IMG/VR virus record: IMGVR_UViG_3300011400_000003 | Span: 1 to 60,337 of that record | Source of the DNA: a virus | DNA length: 60,337 bases | Reading direction: 5' to 3' (one strand) | Shown: piece after piece, positions 14,809 to 22,700 of the stretch | How the letters are laid out: each line of letters begins with the position of its first letter | Numbering within the stretch: position 1 is the stretch's first letter | Notes under the pieces: model-generated | What the model was told of the DNA's origin: nothing | Databases searched by the model: none | The model's input: only the letters and a program-made list of their open reading frames with translations | Made by a program: the position numbers and the translations under genes

Positions 14809-14912
14809 TTGTGGGTTAGGTGTCTAGAACACCAACTTCTCAAGCTCCCCTACCTACCGACACAGTCAGTGGATCAAACGGTTTAGTGTTTATCTTGAAG
14901 CTGTCCCCACAA
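14809..14912 (-). promoter_or_regulatory. Structured RNA leader element B
   Basis: Minus strand closing stem TTGTGGG/CCCACAA; GACAGC follows the 5' strand and CCTAA precedes the 3' strand. An inner GGTGT-TCTAG-ACACC hairpin stands just before the closing strand. It lies about 35 bases upstream of 14453-14773; the downstream spacer (CATATTTACAATTAGAAGGAG) matches that of element A. Confidence 0.55.
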
Positions 14913-14919
14913 ATATCAA

Positions 14920-15087
14920 CTAACCTTCGTCTTGATTTCCTTGCCCGGAATTCGCTGTATCGGTAACCATACCGCTGTCAGTTTCCTGACCAGAAGAAGG
15001 CTCCGTTTCTTCCGTGCGCTCCGGAGTGGCCTGATCCTGGTCTTGCTGATCGTTCTGCTGTTCGACCTCGTTGGGGTCACGTTCCAT
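14920..15087 (-). CDS. 55-residue acidic, Gln/Glu-rich disordered protein
   Basis: Starts MERDPNEVEQQNDQQDQDQ and continues with no hydrophobic core; ends QDEG. ATG at 15087 after GAGAGGAAC. Likely intrinsically disordered; function unknown. An alternative frame on the same strand is a shadow. Confidence 0.5.
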   Translation of the reverse strand: MERDPNEVEQQNDQQDQDQATPERTEETEPSSGQETDSGMVTDTANSGQGNQDEG

Positions 15088-15127
15088 TTACTTGTTCCTC
15101 TCAAAAATATAGCCGATGTTGACTTGC

Positions 15128-15394
15128 TTAGTCGTCGTGGTCTGCGTTGTCTGCAATGGTTGTGAACCACAAACCCCATCGCTTCAGGGTGTCTGGATCA
15201 CCGGAACGAAGAAGCTTTGCGTCCTCTTCGAACTTCTCAACACGATCAGGATGCTCGTGTTCCACCGCAGCGAAATATTCAGCAATGTGTGCGGCACGCT
15301 CAATCGATCCACCATTACTTTGAATAGCTTCTGTAACTCGATGACCTGTGATCGTAAGCTTACTACCAAGATCTCGAAGAGTTGTTGCGTTCAC
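15128..15394 (-). CDS. Hypothetical helical protein, 88 residues
   Basis: Soluble, helical, mildly acidic (IERAAHIAEYFAAVEHEHPD). GTG or ATG start region behind GAAGGAG. Element C lies directly upstream. Not recognised. Confidence 0.55.
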   Translation of the reverse strand: MNATTLRDLGSKLTITGHRVTEAIQSNGGSIERAAHIAEYFAAVEHEHPDRVEKFEEDAKLLRSGDPDTLKRWGLWFTTIADNADHDD

Positions 15395-15422
15395 TTTTCT
15401 CCTTCGTTGAAATATGATTCGT

Positions 15423-15493
15423 GTTATAGGGAGTTAGGCTAGACTTGCCAACACTGAACCCCTTCGGCGGCGCAATGCTGTCCTCCCTATAAC
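15423..15493 (-). promoter_or_regulatory. Structured RNA leader element C
   Basis: Minus strand 11-bp closing stem GTTATAGGGAG/CTCCCTATAAC; inside it GACAGC at the 5' side and GCCTAA at the 3' side, as in A, B and D. Lies about 30 bases upstream of 15128-15394. Confidence 0.55.
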
Positions 15494-15547
15494 CCTGGCT
15501 CATTACAAGCCCTACTTCATGTGATGTCCAATCTCTCAAAGTCTAGG

Positions 15548-15757
15548 TTAGTCAAATTTAAAGTTGGGGCCCATCGGTGTCATCCCCCTATCATAAGTTT
15601 TATACTCTTTAGAAGCGCATGAGTTATGGTCCATGCGCCGGGTTGAAACCCGATCCTCTAATTTAAATATACTTCGACATGTGAGTGCAACTGTGAAACC
15701 CACGGGCATTTCACCGATAAAGGCTGCATGGGCATTTTTGATTTTAACCGGAGCCAT
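15548..15757 (-). CDS. Hypothetical protein, 69 residues
   Basis: Small soluble protein with a basic middle (KLEDRVSTRRMDHN). ATG behind AGGAG. Not recognised. The 127 bases between this gene and 15885 hold only a 9-codon frame with a good AGGAGG site. Confidence 0.5.
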   Translation of the reverse strand: MAPVKIKNAHAAFIGEMPVGFTVALTCRSIFKLEDRVSTRRMDHNSCASKEYKTYDRGMTPMGPNFKFD

Positions 15758-15884
15758 TGCACCACTCCTAATCTAAAAATACCGTTTGTCGAAGAACAGC
15801 ATATTTAAACCTATGAAGATCGCGCCAAGACCCTAGTTACCACATTAACTATGCTCGTAGAGAATAAGGATCATTTCAATCCTC

Positions 15885-16280
15885 CTAGTTTTTGTGGTTC
15901 TCCGCCCACTCGAGAATGGAGTCGAACTCGTCGTCATCGATCTCACCTTCACCCGTCGTCTCCAATCGAATGATGGCAAGCTTGATGACTTCCAAGACTT
16001 CGTCTTTGGTCCGTCCAGGAGAGTCGTTGAAAGCGGGAATGGAGTGGTACTGCCGTCCGTATCGTTCTCCGATGATCTGAAGAACGACTTCCCGAGCACC
16101 TTTCTGAGCGTCGGTCAGTCCGTGCTCGTTGGAATTGCAATATCCGAACAAGGCGCCCTCCAAGCAGACGTAGTACTTGCCGTCAGAACCTTCAGTGCTC
16201 CAATCGCCTTGGGTCCAGCCCTTCTCGACCCGCTTGTATGCCGTTCGAAGCACCTTGATAGGGGTGCCGGCTTTACTCAT
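15885..16280 (-). CDS. DUF6197-like protein
   Basis: 131 residues with the family pattern GWTQG near residue 22, CLEGAL near 39, and FNDSPGRTKDEV near 83. This domain is frequent in actinobacterial (especially Streptomyces) genomes and their phages; no function is known. Start overlaps the upstream gene by 8 bases. Confidence 0.65.
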   Translation of the reverse strand: MSKAGTPIKVLRTAYKRVEKGWTQGDWSTEGSDGKYYVCLEGALFGYCNSNEHGLTDAQKGAREVVLQIIGERYGRQYHSIPAFNDSPGRTKDEVLEVIKLAIIRLETTGEGEIDDDEFDSILEWAENHKN

Positions 16281-16431
16281 TAGTTACCCCTTTCGTGGGT
16301 TCGGGAGGAACAAACAGCTCGGGTTCTGTCTCGTAAAGCTTTGAGATGAAGCCGCAAATATCTTTCTGTTCCTCAGTAATGTTTTCAGGATCTACCACGT
16401 TTCCGTCAAGATCTCTAAAAACTACTTGCAT
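16273..16431 (-). CDS. Hypothetical acidic protein, 52 residues
   Basis: ATG behind AAGGAGATGAA. Acidic chain (VVDPENITEEQKDI). Element D precedes it. Not recognised. Confidence 0.5.
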   Translation of the reverse strand: MQVVFRDLDGNVVDPENITEEQKDICGFISKLYETEPELFVPPEPTKGVTNE

Positions 16432-16449
16432 GCTTCATCTCCTTAGAAG

Positions 16450-16546
16450 GCGGGGGTTAGACCAACCAAACCTGTCCGGTTCATTAGTTAGTCAACAGAG
16501 TCAGATGTGACCCTAGTCACGAGTCTGCTGTCCCCCCATGACTAAC
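16450..16546 (-). promoter_or_regulatory. Structured RNA leader element D
   Basis: Minus strand GGGGG-GACAGC ... CTAA-CCCCC in the same layout as A-C. A competing 8-bp stem GTTAGTCA/TGACTAAC and an inner GTGAC-TAGG-GTCAC hairpin could form instead, so two mutually exclusive folds are possible. The 5' arm overlaps the stop codon of 16542-16904. Confidence 0.5.
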
Positions 16547-16904
16547 GGATTAAGTATTTGTATTCTGAACACTCCACAATTATTGGAATGTTCTTCGCCG
16601 CTTTAGTAGGCTCAAAACGTAAAGCGGTTTGCTTGTTCTTGCTCATTGGGTGTTTGTCGACCTTCGGTTTGAGGTCTTTCAACACGCTGCAAGCTTTCTT
16701 AACGTCTTTGTCTCTAACCGACACATACGCCGTTGTTGAACGAATCTTTCCGTTCCCTAAAATGTCGCTGGGTCCACCTTGGCACGAGTAGAAAGTCTTG
16801 ATACCCGCCTCCCAAAGGCGCAAACAAACAGGAAGCACGTAAATATCAATCTCTACGTACTTGTCTTTCATGTAAACCGTTGGATGGAGGATTCTTTGTC
16901 TCAT
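16542..16904 (-). CDS. Hypothetical protein, 120 residues
   Basis: Contains CLRLWEAGIKTFYSCQGG, a pattern common in a small family of phage proteins of unknown function, and a basic second half. Driven by promoter copy 5 through a 70-base hairpin leader; ATG behind TGGAG. Confidence 0.6.
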   Translation of the reverse strand: MRQRILHPTVYMKDKYVEIDIYVLPVCLRLWEAGIKTFYSCQGGPSDILGNGKIRSTTAYVSVRDKDVKKACSVLKDLKPKVDKHPMSKNKQTALRFEPTKAAKNIPIIVECSEYKYLIR

Positions 16905-16928
16905 TAGGCTCCATTCAAATGGACAGAA

Positions 16929-16972
16929 AATAAGAAAGAGGTACCTGATAAATCAGATATTGTCCTCTCTCC
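16929..16972 (-). promoter_or_regulatory. Hairpin leader between promoter 5 and 16542-16904
   Basis: Directly after the -10: GAGAGAGG pairs with CCTCTTTC around a CTGA-TTTA-TCAG hairpin, followed by TTATTTT. It looks like an early terminator or attenuator, or the end of a short independent RNA. Confidence 0.45.
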
Positions 16973-16973
16973 T

Positions 16974-16998
16974 ATTACAAGCGTTGTATATCTTGCGA
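16974..16998 (-). promoter_or_regulatory. Conserved phage promoter, copy 5
   Basis: Minus strand TCGC-AAGATA-TACA-ACGCT-TGTAATA. Located immediately after the stop of 17000-17164. Confidence 0.7.
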
Positions 16999-16999
16999 A

Positions 17000-17164
17000 T
17001 CAGACAGCATGCTGGAGTTTCCAAATATTAACGTCTTCGGTGTACTTTATACCGTCTGATACGCCCCATAACACTGTGGCCGTATTGTCCTCATTGATTT
17101 GTTCAATTATCCCCGTCGGGGATTTTTGCCCTAAACGATTTACTCTATCACCCAAACAAATCAT
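17000..17164 (-). CDS. 54-residue small beta protein
   Basis: Reads MICLGDRVNRLGQKSPTGII..., a GDxV...G pattern typical of small SH3-like folds; inference only. ATGA overlap with the upstream gene. Confidence 0.55.
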   Translation of the reverse strand: MICLGDRVNRLGQKSPTGIIEQINEDNTATVLWGVSDGIKYTEDVNIWKLQHAV

Positions 17165-17334
17165 GATGCTCTCTGCTCAAATATGTTTTGCCGAGTTGGT
17201 TCAGTAGTTTCTTCATCAACAATAATGACTACTTGACAAATATGTTGATCGTGTGGACCTATCTGAGTGCATTTAATTTCTACGTCACCTTTACCGAAAT
17301 CAACCACGGTCCAAATATCACAGTCAACTAGCAT
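17161..17334 (-). CDS. Hypothetical protein, 57 residues
   Basis: Overlaps the end of the next upstream gene by 11 bases and the next downstream gene by 4. Beta-rich N-terminal half (DIWTVVDFGKGDVEIKC). Not recognised. Confidence 0.5.
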   Translation of the reverse strand: MLVDCDIWTVVDFGKGDVEIKCTQIGPHDQHICQVVIIVDEETTEPTRQNIFEQRAS

Positions 17335-17692
17335 TCTCCTCAGCTCCTACAATCTTCCCTTCTTCGGGGAAGTTGTCTGGCGATTCATTTTTATCAGCAT
17401 TCAAATTATCTAAGAACTCTTTCATCTCATCTGTAATTGCAACAAATTGAGATTTAAAAATAAATCCTGGAAAACAACGAACGTTCTTACCCATCTTCGT
17501 CATCCAAAAACCAGGTGTCACTTTGTAAACATTTGGAACCATACGCCGATCAACCAAAATATACTTTGATCCGTCTTCTTCTTCGCAGACAGTTCCAATG
17601 AATTCAGCTGCATCCCAGAGGTTCTCAGCCGTGATTTCAACGGCCTCTACTCGAAACGGATTGCGCACATAGTTCTTGTATTCCAAATCCAC
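17324..17692 (-). CDS. Hypothetical protein (phage small-protein family), 122 residues
   Basis: The layout NPFRVEAVEIT, ENLWDAAEFIG, a central GFWMTKMGKNVRCFPGFIF and a C-terminal VAITDEMKEFLDNL is a widespread phage protein pattern of unknown function, here found by recall of the family rather than a search. Confidence 0.6.
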   Translation of the reverse strand: MDLEYKNYVRNPFRVEAVEITAENLWDAAEFIGTVCEEEDGSKYILVDRRMVPNVYKVTPGFWMTKMGKNVRCFPGFIFKSQFVAITDEMKEFLDNLNADKNESPDNFPEEGKIVGAEENAS

Positions 17693-17735
17693 GATAGTGT
17701 CCCGTCTATTCCGATTTTAGGGGTTTTAAATATGT

Positions 17736-17954
17736 TTAAAGATCTAGTGCTGATCGAACGGCAGCGTCCTTTGCTTCTAAAAGTTTACGAAGTGCCACTG
17801 ACTTCTCTGGTCCATCTGGTAGATTGTCTTCAGTCCACCAGGCTAAATTTCTAAACTGTCGACTCACCCCCTGTAGATTCTCTGGAAGATGTTCATGTGC
17901 AAAATATCGCATAATGGGGCTGTGCCCAAGTTCCTCAAGTTTGTCGTGATCCAC
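17736..17954 (-). CDS. Hypothetical helical protein (MRYFAHEHLP family), 72 residues
   Basis: Contains SPIMRYFAHEHLPENLQGVS and a conserved-looking KSVALRKLLEAKDAAVRS end. This short protein is common in actinophages, function unknown. Ends one base into the next gene. Confidence 0.65.
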   Translation of the reverse strand: MDHDKLEELGHSPIMRYFAHEHLPENLQGVSRQFRNLAWWTEDNLPDGPEKSVALRKLLEAKDAAVRSALDL

Positions 17955-18505
17955 TAATCAGTTTTCCTTTCTGCAGTTTGATGGATCATACTTTCATCTA
18001 ATTTCTTACCAGCAGTTTCAGACAATAAGTAATATGTTTTAAAACAATCGTCGTTAGTAAAAGCTTCTGGATTACGGATACTCTGCCAACACGGAGTATC
18101 TCCCATTTCAACACTCATCCACTCAGTTGGTTCGTCTGTAAGTGGTGTGAGATTTTTGTACTGAAGAAGAGCATTCAACATTGGAATAGCAACTGAAGAA
18201 GAACCTCCAGAATGACCATATGTAGTGAATCCTTCGACGGCCGCAATGATACTGGCATTGAAATCTTCATCATTACCAGCAAGATCCAACTCTCGCATAG
18301 CATGAAGGACAAGATTTGAAGGTTCCACGGCTTTCTTTTCAAGAAGTCTTATAACTTCATCAGCTGTTCCTCCAACTACAGAAAGAATCTGCATTTCAGA
18401 AATATCCTCGAATACTTCTTTGACAACACCCATCCGTGTTGCTAGGTCCAATTCTAACAAAATTTTACGAGGAAAACTAAATATAATTACTGTTTGATCG
18501 TTCAT
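17954..18505 (-). CDS. Hypothetical protein, 183 residues
   Basis: Two predicted parts: an N-terminal alpha/beta segment (VIIFSFPRKILLELDLATR) and a helical C-terminus. No motif recognised. Tight one-base junctions with both neighbours indicate one operon. Confidence 0.6.
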   Translation of the reverse strand: MNDQTVIIFSFPRKILLELDLATRMGVVKEVFEDISEMQILSVVGGTADEVIRLLEKKAVEPSNLVLHAMRELDLAGNDEDFNASIIAAVEGFTTYGHSGGSSSVAIPMLNALLQYKNLTPLTDEPTEWMSVEMGDTPCWQSIRNPEAFTNDDCFKTYYLLSETAGKKLDESMIHQTAERKTD

Positions 18506-18705
18506 TAAGTCTCCTCTCGGTCTGGTAATCGTGCAGCAATAGCATCTACCTTTGTTTCTAATTTATTAATTACTTCAAAAATAGCACTTTCTTTTGCCTG
18601 TTTTAGATCTTCTCTTAACTGATTACCCATCTTGTCGGCTTCGTCCTTGAGGTGTTGTACTTTCGAGTCGATCCTCTCGTTCATCTCAAACCAAGGATCA
18701 CCCAT
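18505..18705 (-). CDS. Short coiled-coil protein, 66 residues
   Basis: Heptad-like charged helices (SKVQHLKDEADKMGNQLRED and later INKLETKVDAIAARL). Probable oligomeric helical protein; function unknown. Confidence 0.55.
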   Translation of the reverse strand: MGDPWFEMNERIDSKVQHLKDEADKMGNQLREDLKQAKESAIFEVINKLETKVDAIAARLPDREET

Positions 18706-19169
18706 TATCGCTCCTCGAGTTGTGCGTACTTCAACTCCAAAGGATCTTCGTCAATAGTTACGAACATGGTCTTCAAATATGCTGCAGTACCTGACTTACC
18801 TGTGGCTTCGATGTTCCAATCATAAGGTCGAAATATAATGTCAACTTGCTTGAACTCCACCGAATCCAAAACGCCGATCAAACCTTCGTCCAAGAGCGTA
18901 CGACCAGTAGAGGTGATCATGTATACCTTCGGTGGCCTGACCTTGTACTTAACCTTAATTTGGAGAGTAATCAACTCATCGTCGCCCTCTTCTCTAGGCT
19001 CACGAGTCTTAACGTTCCATCCATCTTTGGCTAAATTGGATGCCGTCTCTTGATCTAAAATAACACAGAAGTTTCGATCACCAGATCGATTAAATGGCTT
19101 TTCCTCCCCGGAGAAATTTGGCCAAATAACTTCTACATCTTCCATAACAACATTGACTTCAGGATCCAT
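18705..19169 (-). CDS. Probable single-stranded DNA-binding protein
   Basis: 154 residues. Beta-rich OB-like composition with an acidic C-terminal tail, and the segment YDWNIEATGKSGTAAYLKTM resembles phage proteins annotated as ssDNA-binding. Position between early genes and the replicase supports this. Assignment is by pattern and context, not by a catalytic motif. Confidence 0.5.
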   Translation of the reverse strand: MDPEVNVVMEDVEVIWPNFSGEEKPFNRSGDRNFCVILDQETASNLAKDGWNVKTREPREEGDDELITLQIKVKYKVRPPKVYMITSTGRTLLDEGLIGVLDSVEFKQVDIIFRPYDWNIEATGKSGTAAYLKTMFVTIDEDPLELKYAQLEER

Positions 19170-19425
19170 TGCTCTTAGTCCCTTCGTATGTAATACATTG
19201 AATTGCGGTCCAAGGAATTTCTACAACTCCACCAATATCTCTATCAACAGAAACCATGATTGGATGAGCGTATGCATCTCTAACAAGCCAAACAACTTTA
19301 CCAACAAAAACTCCACCAAGTAAGGTGAACCTCCAAATATGATTCTTGTACTCTGGTTCTAGACTATCAAACGTCTTAAGAAAGAACGGCTTGTCATCAT
19401 CCATGCTTAGGCCACTCCTCGACAT
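19159..19425 (-). CDS. Hypothetical protein, 88 residues
   Basis: Small beta-rich protein (LLGGVFVGKVVWLVRDAYAH). An ATG at residue 7 gives an 82-residue version. Overlaps both neighbours. Not recognised. Confidence 0.5.
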   Translation of the reverse strand: MSRSGLSMDDDKPFFLKTFDSLEPEYKNHIWRFTLLGGVFVGKVVWLVRDAYAHPIMVSVDRDIGGVVEIPWTAIQCITYEGTKSNGS

Positions 19426-19531
19426 ACCCAGCAGCTATTAAATCTTCAGGAATCCTACCCCAAGTCCCATAGATCAAAATATGAGTGTCGATGTCTCCAT
19501 CTTTCTTAAGAATAAAACTCCGGTTCCCCAA
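19397..19531 (-). CDS. Hypothetical short protein, start uncertain
   Basis: The frame is open from 19582, but the first part lies inside 19506-19709. A TTG near 19531 is the most economical start; no strong ribosome site is visible. Chain GDIDTHILIYGTWGRIPEDL is plausible as protein. Low confidence. Confidence 0.35.
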   Translation of the reverse strand: MGNRSFILKKDGDIDTHILIYGTWGRIPEDLIAAGYVEEWPKHG

Positions 19532-19709
19532 GAGTACACGGATCCTTCGGTAAATCTTGAACTGAATCAGATGTCTTCGCATTCATTCCTCTATTCGGTT
19601 TGTAGAAATATAGAATTAGCCGTCGAATAGCGTTCGCTACATCAAACTCTTTACGTCTTATAGCATCGAACAAAGCAACCTTAGCTTCTTGATACTCATT
19701 CTGGTTCAC
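19506..19709 (-). CDS. Hypothetical helical protein, 67 residues
   Basis: N-terminal helix MNQNEYQEAKVALFDAIRRK. Start lies inside the last codons of the replicase gene, suggesting coupling. Not recognised. Confidence 0.5.
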   Translation of the reverse strand: MNQNEYQEAKVALFDAIRRKEFDVANAIRRLILYFYKPNRGMNAKTSDSVQDLPKDPCTLGEPEFYS

Positions 19710-22700
19710 AGATGTTCACCCCGTCTTTAGCCAAGACAAGAAAAGCTTCGATTCCTTCTACTTCATCGAATTGACTTAGAGCGTCAACAGCTTTTTGTTC
19801 CAGCGTCTTGAAATATGTCATGTCTACGACCAAAACGCCTTCTTCATCACGCTTCTTAGCGGTTTCACGATCGATCCACAAATATCCCTTTGTCCCAGTG
19901 ACCGCATACTTCTTGTCTTCGTTGATGCGCCACAAGATTCCTCCACCATCCATGACCGGAACAAAACTTCCAGTTCGACCAACGTGCACCATATCTTTAG
20001 CTTCCGGATCTTCCTTACCAGAAAAGTCTAGGTACATGGTTCCTTTTTGGACGTTCTTGGTCTCACAGTAGTCGTCAAATATGATTGGCTTATCTGGATC
20101 GAACAACTTCTTGAACACGTACTTGTGCTGGAATTGTGCACCAACAGTGGTCCATTCTACACAATCTCTAGCAACATAGACTGCATCGTTAACTAAGAAG
20201 AACCTCACATAAGTATTTTCGAGTTCAAAGTCATAGCCATACTTCTTACCATAGTGAATAACAAAATCGACGATCTCTTTCGTAGCGTCAGGAATCTTAA
20301 TCGAATCGGTCTTAATATGAATTACCTTAAACCCTTTGCTTTGCACCTCGTGCTTAAGGTTAATCATAAACAAAGCGCCACGCTTCGCTACAATGTTATC
20401 TTTGTTACGGATGTCACGAAACGAGTTGGTAAACCTTGCACTCGTGAGACCATAGACGATGTTGATGACGATTTTAAGAGCATAGGAAAGATCCGCAGCG
20501 TGTTGATCGTCCCCCAAAAACTGGGCGAGCTTGCCGTCAAGCAGAGTCCTCGCCTTTTCGTAGTCCTTATGCTTGATTGCCATACGAGCATCTTTGAGTT
20601 CCGAGAACTTATGGGTGTATGGTCCAAAAAGATCGAGTAATTCGATACTCGTCGGATGCATACTCGCCACGTCCAAAACGGCGACATGCTCATAGATACC
20701 AGGCTCGGCATAAACATATCCACCTTCACCCGTTGTTTCTCCACGATACTTGCTCTCCATTCCATTAAATTCGTATCCTGGAAACATTTCACTTAGATCT
20801 GTATAAACAAATTGACTCTGAGGTTCACGATTGTCGCCAAATATAATCTTCGCTGTGTGTGTCTGTGTTGTGTGATTAACAGAAAGACCAGACAGCTCCG
20901 AAAGAATTTGCCGAGCTACGAAGTCCTGCTTTCGATCTTCGAATACTGCTTCTGTTCCAATCACATCATTCACACAATAGTCTTCAACAATCTTCCATTT
21001 TTCGGGCGGAACCGGTTCGTTATATGGAAGATCTAACTCCATGTGATGAAGACCTAATTCAATCATGAACTTCTTCAACCCTTGCTTCTTTGAGCTGAAG
21101 TCATAAATATCCGTATAGGATAGGTTATACGCCTCACCAAAGAAAGCATCCCTGTTGTTTCCCCCACCTATAAGCCTAATGCTTAATCGATGTAGTTCCT
21201 CAAGACCGAATCCTAAGAATCGAGCATAAAGAATATGATTGTCGTATCTACGATTGTTGAATCCGATAAGCTTCATTTCAAATAATGCTTCGACATCTTT
21301 TGATTCAGGGTTGATCATTCTAACAACGGTATCAGATCCTTGAACTTTCCAGCACACTACAAACAAATTAGGATATACCTCAACATCGTAGAACACTAAA
21401 GGTGCATTATCTACGACAACTTCAGGCATTGTGTTTTCGGACATAAATTTCATCTCTTGAACTAATCTCATACATGTTGCTGCATGGTGTGTACTCTTTG
21501 CTGCGAACGTTAAAATATCCGATCGCATGTCACGAACGTCATACGGTATTCCAGCAGCATAAACCTCATCAAGAATATCATGAATGAAGTCTACTGAAGA
21601 TTTAGTTCCAGCATGAATCTCTTTCCGAAGGTTCCTAGCAATTAAATCTCGAAGGCCCTTTTCACTTTGGATGCTCTTGTTACTGATCAAGGGCTTCTCC
21701 TTCTTAGGCAATCCTCCAGCCAGAGGCGTAATATTCACGTTATTGCTTGCTGTAACTTTTCTTCTAAGCGACGAGTCGCCCAAGAGAGACTTGATTTCAA
21801 TACCGGGTTCATAGGACGAAGCAAGCTCTCGAACGTCACCGCCGGCATATACATAATGCAAGTGAATACCAAACCCGGACTTACTAACCTCTGCGTAGGT
21901 GGCAGGCCAAGTTGACGCTTTAGCACAATTTAACTCCAGACTTTTGTTTCCGTCTTCGTCTGTTAGATCGAAGTCGATGATAATATGATTCTCTGGAACC
22001 TTTACATAATGTAGTTTACTTGTATCTAGATCCGACAACGTTGTGGTAACCTCTGCCCAGCGCTTTTCTGGAAACCCATCTGCATTTGCATATTGAGCAG
22101 GCAACCCAGGATTTTGTTCGTCAAATATAGAAGGACCTTCTCTAAGTTCAATTTCATATTGGCCCTCCGGTTTTATTGGAAATTCAGCGGCTGGCGCCAA
22201 GCTTTCCAAATGCTTAAACCCACGATAGTAGCTACGGACATTGACCCCATCAACACGAGCCTTCTCTTCGAAAATATAGAAGTAATTCTTGAGTTCCTCT
22301 CTAAGTTTGTATTGCGGGAGCCGTCGTTCGATCCCTGTGTCATCACACCATTCCTTATATAGTTGCCAAGCTCGCTTAAGTGTTATTGCATCTTCTGCTT
22401 TAAATATGTCGAAGCAAGATTCCACAAAGTTGTAAAACACATCTGTCTGAAGCATCATCTCTGTGGGTCGGTAACCACCGTAGTAATTCTTACCCATTGA
22501 AATATAACGTTGCAAACAGTGGTATGCAATTGCACCAAGTTCGAACTCAATTTGGTCCATTAATCTGAAATATGTATCGTGTTCGATCGTTCGTTGCGTA
22601 GGTACAACGTCGATTAGTCTTCTAATGATTCCGGATTTTGCGTCCGAGATTCGTACAGGAACGTTCGTCCCCATGAAGAGGAATGCATTTGACTTTGTCT

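Noticed and set aside
14916-15179. Minus-strand frame of 87 codons
   Set aside because: Shadow of the Gln/Glu-rich 55-residue gene, with an artificial Arg/Ser-rich translation.
15760-15884. Nine-codon frame MILILYEHS behind AGGAGG
   Set aside because: Too short to support as a gene; noted only because the ribosome site is strong.
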